64,000 nt of DNA from CAJXQU01 sp965223825. GTDB lineage: Bacteria; Pseudomonadota; Gammaproteobacteria; CAJXQU01. Of this stretch, positions 52,161 to 60,609 are shown piece after piece. The stretch lies in the NCBI GenBank assembly GCA_965223825.1, contig OZ245018.1:1116001-1180000 (forward strand), given 5' to 3'. The stretch's first letter is position 1. Every line of letters starts with the position of its first letter. The notes under the pieces are model-generated. The model did not search any database and had not been told where the DNA came from. It saw nothing but the letters and a program-made list of their open reading frames with translations. Both the position numbers and the translations under genes were made by a program.

Positions 52161-54392
52161 ATCATGTGTGACGGACAAGGTGGCTTTCCAATGATCGAGA
52201 AAGCTTTTCAGCGCAGCAGGGGCATTCGTCGGTGCAGATTGGCCAGCTTGGTTGGCTTTATTTACACCGTGGCAAGAATCACAAACGCGAATTTCACCTG
52301 GTTGAAAGGTTAACCAGTTACGTTCTCTCACTACGGCTTTTTTGTTTTCATCCGTGAGTTGCCACGACAGTGCACGTTGGGTTGGAACCAATGCAGCCAT
52401 TGATCCATCAGAAGCGATTTCGACACTCCCCGTCGGCGCATTTACGTCGTTAGGCGGATTGAGACTCGCTGCGTTATTGCTGTGCATCGGTTGGCCAAGT
52501 ACGCGACGTCCATCTCGAATATCGCCATCATTCTCACGCAAGGCGCGGATCAGATCGGCTTGGAAAACCTGCATATATGAGACGTCGTAAACCTTACCGC
52601 TCGCGCCGATAGTTCTTTTCGAAGTACCTGTCACGCGCAGATTAGACGGTTGCTGCACATCCTTTTTCTCACGGCTTGTCACGTCGCGGCAAATGATCAA
52701 ACTCAACCCTTTGCGTTTAATATAGTTTTTAAAATCAGAAACGGAGACACCAGCATCTGCAAACACCTGTGTTTCTGTACTGGATAACGTGGCGGATCGC
52801 GTTGCCGGTTTGGTGCGTGCGCGGACTTCAACGGGTTGCCATTCCCACAATGGGCCCGAGTAAGTTACGAGTCGATCAGGATCCCAATACTTAACGGTTT
52901 TTTGAATGCCCGGTGTTAAATTCGATCCCGAAACTGAAAACCCATTGGCGCTGTTGATGATATTTTTTAAACGAAAGTCATATAACGACTCTGGAAATTG
53001 CCGCGATCCTTGGTTTCGATCTTCTCGCGTTGCAAACGTATGAGAGGCGATCAGCGTGCCATCAGCTAACGGTAAAGGATCACGATACATGCCAGAGTGA
53101 TTCGCACCCGGCGAGTTAGTTATGTTCGAGGTATCACGGTGGGTAATATATTTAACCGTAATATCATCCGGGTTGAGCGATGGGGCGGCGTTCAAACGAA
53201 TGATCTGCCCAGCGCCGTGACTGCGAGTTTCCGGTGCATCAATGCCGTAATAACGTCCCGGCAATGTTGGATCTTCTTCAATATGAATGAGTCCATCAAT
53301 TGGATTCGGGTTTGTGGGTTTGAGTGAGTCTTGACCGTAATACGCCTTCACATTCGGATCATCGGTAAATGCGCGTTCCATATAATCGTGCAGTTCATGG
53401 CGGCCAAGGTGGTTAATGGTTTCCATCTCTGTGCCGTCTTCATTAATTTGCCACGGTAGAAAATGGTTGAAGCGATGCCCTTCAAGATTGGTGCCGGCTA
53501 ATTGGATGCTGGTATCGCGCGGTTCAGGAAAAACTTCTGTGCGATCATGAAAGCGAGGAATCGCATTTGCCGCCTCGCTAGAAAAGTTAAACGTACCGTA
53601 AGTGAGCGAATCTCCATCGCGAATGTCTTTACGATCCGTATCGGCGAATTGATCTTGTTGCAGATGATCCCACTGAATGAATAGCACGCGTCCAAAGCTG
53701 TCGATCATCGGCGAGAAGTTGCCGGACGGTGCGTGATTCAAAATTACGAGATCACCATTCGTCGGATTCAAGCTCCATAAACCAGTGTTCGTGGTTTCTA
53801 GCTCATATTCATCTAATTGAGGGTAGAGATGTCGCTGACCGTTAAGTGGCCGATCACTGGTGAAAATAATTCGACCGTCGGTGCCATAAATCGGCGTGAT
53901 GTTGTTGTAATTTGCAGGTTGTTTTGCAACTTTCGTGATCACCGGTGTTTGGTTTTGCGCCAGCCCCGTGATCTCATAAATCTGCCAGTAATATTCATTG
54001 ACTTGATACTGCTCAGTGGGTGCGCCGACGACCATGCTGAAGAGGGCTTTAGTCCCATCCCAATGAACGGATGGATCGCGTACCGAGATCGCATTTGCCC
54101 CTTGCATTTGCGTCGCACTGCCATAGCCTGCTGATTGTGTTAGATTTTTATACGCACCATTTGGGTATTTAATCCATAAATCCCCCCCCCTTCCGACCGA
54201 TCGCAAACCGGCTTCTTGATCACCAAACACTGAGCCTATCGAGGTAAAATTATCCGGGATTGGGACCTGTGTAACGAACATGATGGGGTTAGTTTGTGCG
54301 AGAGCTGTGGAAAAGCTAAAAGTGCTGAGGCTAAGGGTCATCAATCCACTGATGAGGCTTCGGCCCAACGAGAGTCTATTTATTATTGTCAT
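51264..54392 (-). CDS. Secreted HzsA-like single-haem protein with C-terminal VCBS/FG-GAP repeats
   Basis: This 1042-residue exported protein has a signal peptide to about STALAQT. The large N-terminal part (to ~700) has the beta-propeller-like repeated phrases GRIIFTSDRPL and FGRVLFIQWDHLQQD, which I associate with proteins related to the hydrazine synthase alpha subunit. One c-type haem motif, CDSCH, occurs near residue 702, after FQPGEIRV. The C-terminal ~290 residues hold five full and one partial repeat of about 50 residues, each like WRNKxxGxNWxYxMNG...WxVAGVGDxNGDGxSDIL, with Ca-binding DxNGDG loops. A 9-G run lies at codons ~68-71. Actual activity is unknown; hydrazine chemistry is not implied. 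Confidence 0.82.
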   Translation of the reverse strand: MTIINRLSLGRSLISGLMTLSLSTFSFSTALAQTNPIMFVTQVPIPDNFTSIGSVFGDQEAGLRSVGRGGDLWIKYPNGAYKNLTQSAGYGSATQMQGANAISVRDPSVHWDGTKALFSMVVGAPTEQYQVNEYYWQIYEITGLAQNQTPVITKVAKQPANYNNITPIYGTDGRIIFTSDRPLNGQRHLYPQLDEYELETTNTGLWSLNPTNGDLVILNHAPSGNFSPMIDSFGRVLFIQWDHLQQDQFADTDRKDIRDGDSLTYGTFNFSSEAANAIPRFHDRTEVFPEPRDTSIQLAGTNLEGHRFNHFLPWQINEDGTEMETINHLGRHELHDYMERAFTDDPNVKAYYGQDSLKPTNPNPIDGLIHIEEDPTLPGRYYGIDAPETRSHGAGQIIRLNAAPSLNPDDITVKYITHRDTSNITNSPGANHSGMYRDPLPLADGTLIASHTFATREDRNQGSRQFPESLYDFRLKNIINSANGFSVSGSNLTPGIQKTVKYWDPDRLVTYSGPLWEWQPVEVRARTKPATRSATLSSTETQVFADAGVSVSDFKNYIKRKGLSLIICRDVTSREKKDVQQPSNLRVTGTSKRTIGASGKVYDVSYMQVFQADLIRALRENDGDIRDGRRVLGQPMHSNNAASLNPPNDVNAPTGSVEIASDGSMAALVPTQRALSWQLTDENKKAVVRERNWLTFQPGEIRVCDSCHGVNKANQAGQSAPTNAPAALKSFLDHWKATLSVTHDFDDNNDSDILWRNKANGLLWLYQIEKGKINKSFKVTHVSDLNWEIAGVGDFDMDGNSDILWRNKATGVNWIYFMVGRSIVSSLKLNQVTDLNWKVAGVGDLNGDGRSDILLRHAKTGQNWVYLMNGNKITQSVLLNVVRDTHWQVAGLGDLNGDGKDDIIWRHATSGMNWTYLMNGTSISVSTPMRTASVDTWQLSGIEDFNADGKVDLLWRNIKNGENWVYLMNGRNIAASKYLGKVASLNWEIAGVRDFNGDRMADLLWRNKTNGVNFVHLTKNAKLTSSYQLDVISDRNWEVVNP
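54182..54190. repeat. Nine-base C/G homopolymer in a coding region
   Basis: Nine C on the plus strand are nine G in the coding strand of the HzsA-like gene, spanning the codons AGG GGG GGG G (Arg68-Gly69-Gly70-Asp71). A one-base change would shift the frame after about 70 residues, so this could be a contingency (phase-variation) tract. Confidence 0.6.
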
Positions 54393-54748
54393 CCTGATAC
54401 CTTTGGGTTTATCTATCTTTCTTTAATCCGGGCTTTAGTCCCGATGCAGATAGAGGGGTTCATCCATGATCATTCGCGGTGTGAACTGATTCACAAGGCA
54501 TAATGACAACGTGTGAAACAGTACGCATTCTCATCGCGAATCGTCTAGATCGCTTAACAAGCGGCGCTTTGGGTTGGAATGGCAAGGGGAATCAGAATGG
54601 AAAACGTCCGATGTTTATATCCTCATCATTCCTTGATGCGGCGTTTGATCAGTTGATTAGACTTATAAAACGATTTTATTATCTCATTGATTTTACTATT
54701 GAATCAAACGGTAGAAATGACTCCAAATACAAACTATGGAGATTAGTC
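54393..54748. other. Intergenic region of 356 bases
   Basis: I see no gene here. It holds a CRP-like palindrome (54480-54495) and a hairpin in the leader of the minus-strand HzsA-like gene (CTATCT at 54413-54418 pairs with AGATAG at 54448-54453; inner CGGG/CCCG). The reading frame that continues upstream of 54749 has no recognisable protein content. Confidence 0.6.
54480..54495. promoter_or_regulatory. CRP/Vfr-type binding site
   Basis: TGTGA (54480-54484), a 6-base spacer and TCACA (54491-54495) form the exact core of the CRP consensus (TGTGA-N6-TCACA). It lies 88 bases upstream of the HzsA-like start codon on the minus strand, a distance suitable for activation. Whether the genome encodes CRP is not known from this window. 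Confidence 0.55.
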
Positions 54749-55243
54749 ATGAGCCCAGGAACTTTGACATTTTTCTGCGGGAAAATGGGCGCGGGAAAAT
54801 CGACGAAATCGCGTGAAATTGCACAAGAGAGAACGGTTGTATTGCTTGTAGAGGATGAATGGCTTGAGTCGCTCTATCCCAACCAAATTGCGTCTATCGA
54901 AGATTATATTAGATATGCCAATCAACTAAAGCCGCAGCTCAAGAAACTTGTTTAATCAATCTTGGTCGCCGGCACGGATGTCGTAATGGACTTCCCAGCC
55001 AATACCGTCTCACAGCGAGATTGGTTTAAGCGTATTTTCTCAGAGATAGACGCTCCGCATAACCTGATTTATATCGACTTACCAAATGAAGTTTGTCTCC
55101 AGCAAATCGGGAAGCGGCGCATTGAACATCCTGAAAGAGCAACCACCGATACACCATTGATGTTTGAACAAGTAACGAAATATTTTGTAGAGCCAGATCT
55201 TGAAGAAGGTTTTAATGTAACTAGAATTTCGCGAACTATCTAA
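54749..55243 (+). pseudogene. P-loop ATP-binding protein (AAA_33/zeta-like), interrupted by one in-frame stop
   Basis: ATG 54749 follows GGAG and opens a kinase-like protein with Walker A GKMGAGKST near residue 10. A TAA at 54953-54955 ends it after 68 residues. The same frame then continues without a shift to 55243 and encodes the expected second half: VAGTDVVMDFPANTVSQRDWF, LIYIDLPNEVCLQQI and a final EEGFNVTRI, which fit the family. A single substitution creating the TAA is the simplest explanation. Family members are small nucleotide kinases of mostly unknown target. It could be a true pseudogene, a recent mutation, a sequencing error or readthrough. Confidence 0.8.
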
Positions 55244-55354
55244 GCTATTCAAATTCAGCTCATGATTCCAAACTCACTTGCCACCTGGCAAAAATTTTCC
55301 TGCCGCGTTGATCTATTCGAACTGTAACTTCTTGTATCCAAAGTAAAATACATG

Positions 55355-55372
55355 TTGGCATAGCTTCTGCAT
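55355..55372 (+). promoter_or_regulatory. Sigma-54 (-24/-12) promoter for flgJKL
   Basis: TTGGCATAGCTTCTGCAT has GG and GC exactly 10 bases apart (GG at 55357-55358, GC at 55369-55370) and matches the TGGCAC-N5-TTGC consensus closely. Transcription would begin near 55383, 24 bases before the flgJ ATG. This fits the FleQ/RpoN control of flagellar genes known in many gammaproteobacteria. Confidence 0.7.
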
Positions 55373-55406
55373 AAACTCACGCAAGTGAAACTGGACAGGA
55401 ACTAGC

Positions 55407-56507
55407 ATGACGCCAAATTCTGCAAACTCTCGGGTATATACGGACTTTTCCGGCCTGGCAAATTTAAAAGCTGCTGCAAAAACGGAGTCGCCAGAGGCGA
55501 TAAAGCAAGTGGCGAAGGAGTTCGAGGCTTCGTTCGTAGAGATGATGATGAAAAGTCTACGCGATGCGAGCGAGTCGGAGGGTATGCTCGATAACGAAGC
55601 GACGCGTATGTATCAGGATATGTTTGATAAACAGATCGCGGTGGATATCTCTGAGCGTGGTGAGATGGGCATCGCACAGGTGATTGAGAAACAATTGACC
55701 AAAGGTCATCAAGCACCGGAAGCGCCAAAAGAACAAATGCCGACGATTGAAAGAGGTCTGTCTGGTTTTGGGCCGTCGAATCAGATCAGACAATTACATG
55801 AGCGCGCAAATAATCCATTTAATTCGACGGGTCTTATTACTGAAAAAGCGCCGTTTGATCTGAATGACAACGTGAATAAATCCACAGCGCAAGTGCAGCC
55901 GTTAATTGATCTCAATCAACGATCACGTTCAATTTACGATCAGGCTCGACAAGCGCAAACCGACAAAGCGGTACGCATTCGGGAAGTGAATGTCACGTTG
56001 CGCGATGATCCTGTGGCGAACCGAACGACCTTCAGAACGCCAGAAGAATTTATCGAAACGCTGCGCCCTCATGCTGAGAAAGCGGCAGAAGAATTAGGTG
56101 TGAACCCGAATATTTTGATCGCACAGGCAGCGTTAGAAACCGGTTGGGGGAAAAAGGTGATCAAGCATCCAAACGGTGAGACAAGTTATAACTTGTTTGG
56201 CATCAAGGCGAATCGGTCTTGGGATGGTGATGCGGTGAGAGTGGGATCGTTAGAGTATCGAAATGGGATCGCTCGACGTGAAGTTTCCCCGTTCCGCGCA
56301 TATTCCTCGTTTGAAGATAGCTTTAAAGATTACGTGGACTTTATTAAGAATCAGCCACGTTATGGCGATGCGATCGACAATGCTGGCAACAGCAAATCGT
56401 ATATAAAAGAACTGCAACAAGCCGGTTACGCTACCGATCCGAATTACGCTCGGAAGGTGATTAATATTATGGAACGCGAAAGTTTAAAACCGGCGTGGAC
56501 AGGGTAA
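55407..56507 (+). CDS. flgJ: Flagellar rod-assembly protein / peptidoglycan hydrolase FlgJ
   Basis: FlgJ opens the peptidoglycan for the flagellar rod. The 366-residue protein has an N-terminal rod-scaffold domain (VAKEFEASFVEMMMKSLRDASE ... EMGIAQVIEKQL, residues ~30-100), a variable linker, and a C-terminal GH73 glucosaminidase domain (~210-360) with the catalytic Glu in LIAQAALETGWGKK and the later Tyr-rich YRNGIARREVSPFRAYSSFEDSF region. AGGA precedes the ATG. Confidence 0.95.
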   Translation: MTPNSANSRVYTDFSGLANLKAAAKTESPEAIKQVAKEFEASFVEMMMKSLRDASESEGMLDNEATRMYQDMFDKQIAVDISERGEMGIAQVIEKQLTKGHQAPEAPKEQMPTIERGLSGFGPSNQIRQLHERANNPFNSTGLITEKAPFDLNDNVNKSTAQVQPLIDLNQRSRSIYDQARQAQTDKAVRIREVNVTLRDDPVANRTTFRTPEEFIETLRPHAEKAAEELGVNPNILIAQAALETGWGKKVIKHPNGETSYNLFGIKANRSWDGDAVRVGSLEYRNGIARREVSPFRAYSSFEDSFKDYVDFIKNQPRYGDAIDNAGNSKSYIKELQQAGYATDPNYARKVINIMERESLKPAWTG

Positions 56508-56585
56508 TGCGTAAAGTGAATTTAGTGATTAGACAAACGAAGAAAGCATCTGATCACATTAATGTGTTAGCACAGGAGGCTAACG

Positions 56586-58220
56586 ATGGCTGATATTCTC
56601 GGGATAGGCATTTCAGGATTAAATGCTGCACAACGTGCGTTATCAACGACGGGAAATAATATTTCTAACGTCAATACGCCCGGTTACACACGACAACGGG
56701 TCGATTTGTCCACGCGACAAGACCAAAATGTGGGCGGCTTGGCCGTCGGCAAAGGGGTTGATGTGGAAAGTATCAACCGTGTGATGAATGAATTCCTGAC
56801 CACAAATGTTCGCAACAGCGGAACTAATGTTGGCCAGATGACAAGTTACAACACGTATTCATCGCAAATTGATGGGATTTTATCGGATGATGTGTCAGGT
56901 CTTTCATCGAGCTTGCAGAGTTTTTTTGATGCGGTCAATGGCGTCGCAGATGATCCGGCATCAGTGCCCGCACGGCAAGCGATGCTGTCGCAGGCGGAAT
57001 CCTTAACCGCTAAATTTAATACGCTGAATTCCCAGCTTGATCAATTCAACACCGGCGTGAATTCGGAGTTACGAGCGAATGTCGCACGTGTGAATGAGCT
57101 GACCCGTAATATTGCGGAGATCAATCAAAACATTTCGCAATTGAATGGTCGTTCAGATGGGAATGGTTCAAACAGTCTCTATGATCAGCGCGAACAGGCT
57201 TTGAATGAATTAGCCTCGTTAGTGGGCGTGAATTCGACCCAGAACAGTGACGGAACGGTTTCCGTGATGACGACCAGCGGTCAGGTTTTAGTTAGTGGCG
57301 TGACGAATATTGAGCTTGATACCAAACCCGATCAACTTAATCCATCGCAACTGGATGTGACGTACCGCGTCGGTGGCTCGGACGTGGTGGTGACAAATAC
57401 GCTATCCGGTGGTGAGATTGGTGGGCTGATCGAAGTCCGTGAAGACGTCATCGACGAAACCCGAAATGCACTTGGACGACTCGGCGCAGGTTTGGCCTTA
57501 GCATTCAATTCGCAACAAGCCTTGGGTGAAGATCTTGACGGTGTGACAGGTGTGGACTTATTCAGTTTGCCGAGTCCATCGGTCGCTGCCAATGCGGGTG
57601 TGACGGGGGTGTTAGATGTTAGCTTTGATCCGGCCAGCATTAGCGATCTGACTACGTCGGATTATCGCGTGAGCTATGACGGCACTAACTACACCGCCAC
57701 ACGTTTATCGGATAACACGCAGGTTTACAGCGGCGCAGGTACGGCATTTTCTGTGGATGGTTTGGATTTTAATTTCTCCACCGGTGCGGCGGCGGGCGAC
57801 ACGTATTTAGTCCAGCCGATGCAGCAAGTGGCCAGACAGATCAGCACCGCGACATCTGATCCTCGCGTGATCGCGGCGGCGGGTGTGGGTACCGGTATTG
57901 GTGATAATGCGAATGCTTTAGCCATGGCGGATCTGCAAGTGAATCGAACATTAGAGGGCGGTAACGCCAGTCTGACCGAGGCATACACGCAATTGATCGG
58001 CGATGTGGGGAGTAAAGCACGTCAGGCAAAAACCGGACTGGAATCGATGGAGGCTGTGCAGGCGAGCGCGATCGAAGCGCGCGACAGTGTGTCAGGTGTT
58101 AGTCTCGATGAAGAGGCGGCAGATCTGCTTAAGTTCCAGCAAGCGTATCAAGCGGCAGCGCGCGTGATCGCCGTCGGTAACGAAATCTTCGGCACCTTAT
58201 TGCAAGCGACAGGGAGATAA
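56586..58220 (+). CDS. flgK: Flagellar hook-associated protein 1
   Basis: FlgK forms the first hook-filament junction ring. The 544-residue protein has the N-terminal coiled-coil start GISGLNAAQRALSTTGNNISNVNTPGYTRQRV and the matching C-terminal block SLDEEAADLLKFQQAYQAAARVI, the two halves of the D0/D1 domains. Strong AGGAGG precedes the ATG. It is followed three bases later by flgL. Confidence 0.96.
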   Translation: MADILGIGISGLNAAQRALSTTGNNISNVNTPGYTRQRVDLSTRQDQNVGGLAVGKGVDVESINRVMNEFLTTNVRNSGTNVGQMTSYNTYSSQIDGILSDDVSGLSSSLQSFFDAVNGVADDPASVPARQAMLSQAESLTAKFNTLNSQLDQFNTGVNSELRANVARVNELTRNIAEINQNISQLNGRSDGNGSNSLYDQREQALNELASLVGVNSTQNSDGTVSVMTTSGQVLVSGVTNIELDTKPDQLNPSQLDVTYRVGGSDVVVTNTLSGGEIGGLIEVREDVIDETRNALGRLGAGLALAFNSQQALGEDLDGVTGVDLFSLPSPSVAANAGVTGVLDVSFDPASISDLTTSDYRVSYDGTNYTATRLSDNTQVYSGAGTAFSVDGLDFNFSTGAAAGDTYLVQPMQQVARQISTATSDPRVIAAAGVGTGIGDNANALAMADLQVNRTLEGGNASLTEAYTQLIGDVGSKARQAKTGLESMEAVQASAIEARDSVSGVSLDEEAADLLKFQQAYQAAARVIAVGNEIFGTLLQATGR

Positions 58221-58223
58221 TCC

Positions 58224-59381
58224 ATGAGAATATCAACGTCACAATATTATAATTCTTCACTGGCCGGCTTAAATCGGCAGAATGCTGAATTGAATACGAT
58301 CCAAAAGCAGATCGCGACTGGATCTAAAGTGCAAACGGCGGCAGATAACCCCGCGGATGCGGCACGTATTGTTGAGCTGAATCGGAATATCGAACGAAAT
58401 GAGCAGTATCAACAAAATCAGGATGTCGCATTCAATCGCTTATCGCAATCTGAAACCGTGTTATCCGCGGTGGATGCAGCCATTCAACGCGCTACAAATT
58501 TAATCGCGAATAGCCCAACGGCGGCGAGTAATACGCGTGTACAAATTGCGCAGCAACTAAAAGACGAATTAGCCATCGTGGTTGATCTGGCAAACACACG
58601 CGATACCAATGGCGATTATTTGTATGCGGGACACCAAGTTGATCAAAAACCGTATTCAACCGATGTTTTAGGCAATGTCGTCAGTAATGGTGATGAAGGA
58701 CAGCGGCAAATTCAGATCGCGGATCATCGTCGTGTGAGTGATGGGGATTCCGGTTTTGCGGTTTTTCAGACGATCCAATCGACGCCAAATGCCGCGAATG
58801 CAGGAACAGGTGCATTGAATCGTGGCCAGGTGATCGATGCATCAGCCTTAACCGGGAATGATTACACGCTGACATACACTGCTGGAACGAATACGGTTGA
58901 TGTTGTGGATAACGTCACGGCGGCAACAGTTTACAGTGGAACCTATACGCCCGGTGGTGCGATCACATTTGATGGCTTAAGCATTTCCTTGAACGGTACC
59001 CCTTCTGATGGTGATAATTTCACCCTGAGTGAAGCTTCCATGTTTAGCACCTTGGAAGATGTGATCGCGACCTTGGACAACCCGGCGGCAACAGCAGCCG
59101 ATATTCGAACTGCGGTTGATCAAGCGGCTGCAGAGCTCGCGCTGGAATCGGAGAATTTGACCGAAGTCAGAAATAGTATTGCCAGCCGAATGAGCATGAT
59201 CAACACCGAGCAAGAAATTAACACGACCATGTCGGAGTTAATGAAAGATCACCGATCAGAGTTGAACGATGTGGATATGACAGAGGCGGTTTTACGTCTG
59301 CAACAATTCCAAACATCACTGCAAGCGGCCCAACAAGCGTTTGCACAAACCCAGCAATTGAGTTTATTTAATTATCTCTAA
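58224..59381 (+). CDS. flgL: Flagellar hook-associated protein 3
   Basis: FlgL forms the second junction ring. The 385-residue flagellin-like protein has the N-terminal helix MRISTSQYYNSSLAGLNRQNAELNTIQKQIATGSKVQTAADNPADA, with its coiled-coil heptads, and the C-terminal LQQFQTSLQAAQQAFAQTQQLSLFNYL. The variable middle (residues ~140-290) is the surface-exposed part. Spacing to flgK indicates co-expression. Confidence 0.96.
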   Translation: MRISTSQYYNSSLAGLNRQNAELNTIQKQIATGSKVQTAADNPADAARIVELNRNIERNEQYQQNQDVAFNRLSQSETVLSAVDAAIQRATNLIANSPTAASNTRVQIAQQLKDELAIVVDLANTRDTNGDYLYAGHQVDQKPYSTDVLGNVVSNGDEGQRQIQIADHRRVSDGDSGFAVFQTIQSTPNAANAGTGALNRGQVIDASALTGNDYTLTYTAGTNTVDVVDNVTAATVYSGTYTPGGAITFDGLSISLNGTPSDGDNFTLSEASMFSTLEDVIATLDNPAATAADIRTAVDQAAAELALESENLTEVRNSIASRMSMINTEQEINTTMSELMKDHRSELNDVDMTEAVLRLQQFQTSLQAAQQAFAQTQQLSLFNYL

Positions 59382-59500
59382 GTGATTAGCGAGTTAATTC
59401 GAAATAAACCGACTGAAATCGACGAGTAAAATATCATTATTATTTTATATTGATCACAATTGTGTATTACCACGGCAATGTCTTGGAAAGAGAGAACGCA

Positions 59501-59533
59501 GCCTTTAAGATAGGCAAAAGTCGGCTTAAAGGC
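59501..59533 (+). terminator. Possible weak terminator or leader hairpin after flgL
   Basis: GCCTTTAAG (59501-59509) and CTTAAAGGC (59525-59533) form a 9-bp stem with a 15-base loop. A T-run (GATTTTTTCT) begins about 8 bases after the stem, so termination is plausible but not classical. It lies 45 bases upstream of the radical SAM gene. Confidence 0.4.
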
Positions 59534-59577
59534 GATTTCTGATTTTTTCTGGGGAGAACGATTAGTGGGGATTATCA

Positions 59578-60609
59578 ATGGCGTCTGTAAAGCCTTCCTA
59601 TAATACCGAGCGCAGCATGCTGGGTGAGCAGTTACCATTAGGAGCACCGTTCTCCGTTATTCTAGATGTTAGCGAGCGTTGCAATTTTAAATGCAGCTAT
59701 TGCTTCCGCGCAGGTAAAATAGACGAAAGCTGGGGGTTTGCCGCCGCGCGCTCTATCATGTCGTTGGAAACATTCCAACGAGCCGCACAACAACTTAAAG
59801 ATTTCCCGCAAAAAATTAAACTGATCTCATTATCCGGTCATGGCGAACCGATGACGAACCCGTTACTTGCAGAAATGGTACGTTATTTATATGTATTGGA
59901 TGTGGCTGATGAAATTGATATGCACACCAATGCATCCCTCCTGAATGATAAAAATATTGCTCCGATCGCAGGGGCAGGTTTTACTAGAATCGTTGTTTCA
60001 CTTCAAGGCGTGGATGCGGCATCGTATCGAAAAACCTGTGCGGCAAAAATTGATTTTGAAAAGTTTTATGGTTATCTGCAGAAACTGTATGCGATCAAAG
60101 ACGATCGCTTAAAGCTACATATCAAGGTTGCTGATGTTGCGCTTGGAGAAAATCAGTTATTCAAAGAAAACCAACAAAAGTTTTACGATCTTTTTGGGCC
60201 GATTGCCGATCGTGTCTATGTTGAAAAAACAGTACCTATTTGGGATAACATCGATATCGCAACCGATGGCGTGACGAATAAATTCGATCAAGCGACGGGG
60301 GGAACGGATTACTGTTCTCTCGTGTTTTATAAGCTAATGGTCGATCCCGACGGGGAAATCTATCCATGTACACGCTTACCGCCCCCCATGAGCTTGGGTA
60401 ATATCTCTGAAACGACACTGCGAGAGGCGTGGCTGGGCGATCTACGAACGGAATTTTTAAAAGAACATTTGTGTGTTACAAGACAAAAACACAAACCATG
60501 TGAAAGTTGTTTCATTCCTATTAATTCGATTACGTCTCCGAAAGATACGATCGATTCGTATAAAGATGAGATCTTAGATCGGTTCGAGAAAGTATTGGCC
60601 GATGAGTGA
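59578..60609 (+). CDS. Radical SAM / SPASM-domain protein
   Basis: This 343-residue enzyme has the radical SAM cluster motif CNFKCSYC (Cys35, 39 and 42) near the N-terminus, the GHGEPMTNP substrate/SAM stretch, and a C-terminal SPASM-like cysteine region (residues ~240-320: TDYCSLVF, YPCTRLP, KPCESCF) for auxiliary iron-sulphur clusters. SPASM members modify peptides and some small metabolites; no leader-peptide gene is visible nearby. It overlaps the next gene by eight bases and starts the cluster after flgL. Its substrate is unknown. Confidence 0.87.
   Translation: MASVKPSYNTERSMLGEQLPLGAPFSVILDVSERCNFKCSYCFRAGKIDESWGFAAARSIMSLETFQRAAQQLKDFPQKIKLISLSGHGEPMTNPLLAEMVRYLYVLDVADEIDMHTNASLLNDKNIAPIAGAGFTRIVVSLQGVDAASYRKTCAAKIDFEKFYGYLQKLYAIKDDRLKLHIKVADVALGENQLFKENQQKFYDLFGPIADRVYVEKTVPIWDNIDIATDGVTNKFDQATGGTDYCSLVFYKLMVDPDGEIYPCTRLPPPMSLGNISETTLREAWLGDLRTEFLKEHLCVTRQKHKPCESCFIPINSITSPKDTIDSYKDEILDRFEKVLADE

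Noticed and set aside
54546..54580. Integron attC-like GCTTAAC with nearby inverted repeat
   Set aside because: Only one RYYYAAC-type core was found; no matching GTTRRRY partner at a suitable distance.
54503..54748. Upstream coding extension of the interrupted kinase gene
   Set aside because: No recognisable protein sequence, and a good ribosome site lies right before ATG 54749.
56512..56540. Sigma-28-type promoter before flgK (TAAAG and a downstream -10)
   Set aside because: The -35 TAAAG is present but the spaced -10 does not resemble GCCGATAA.
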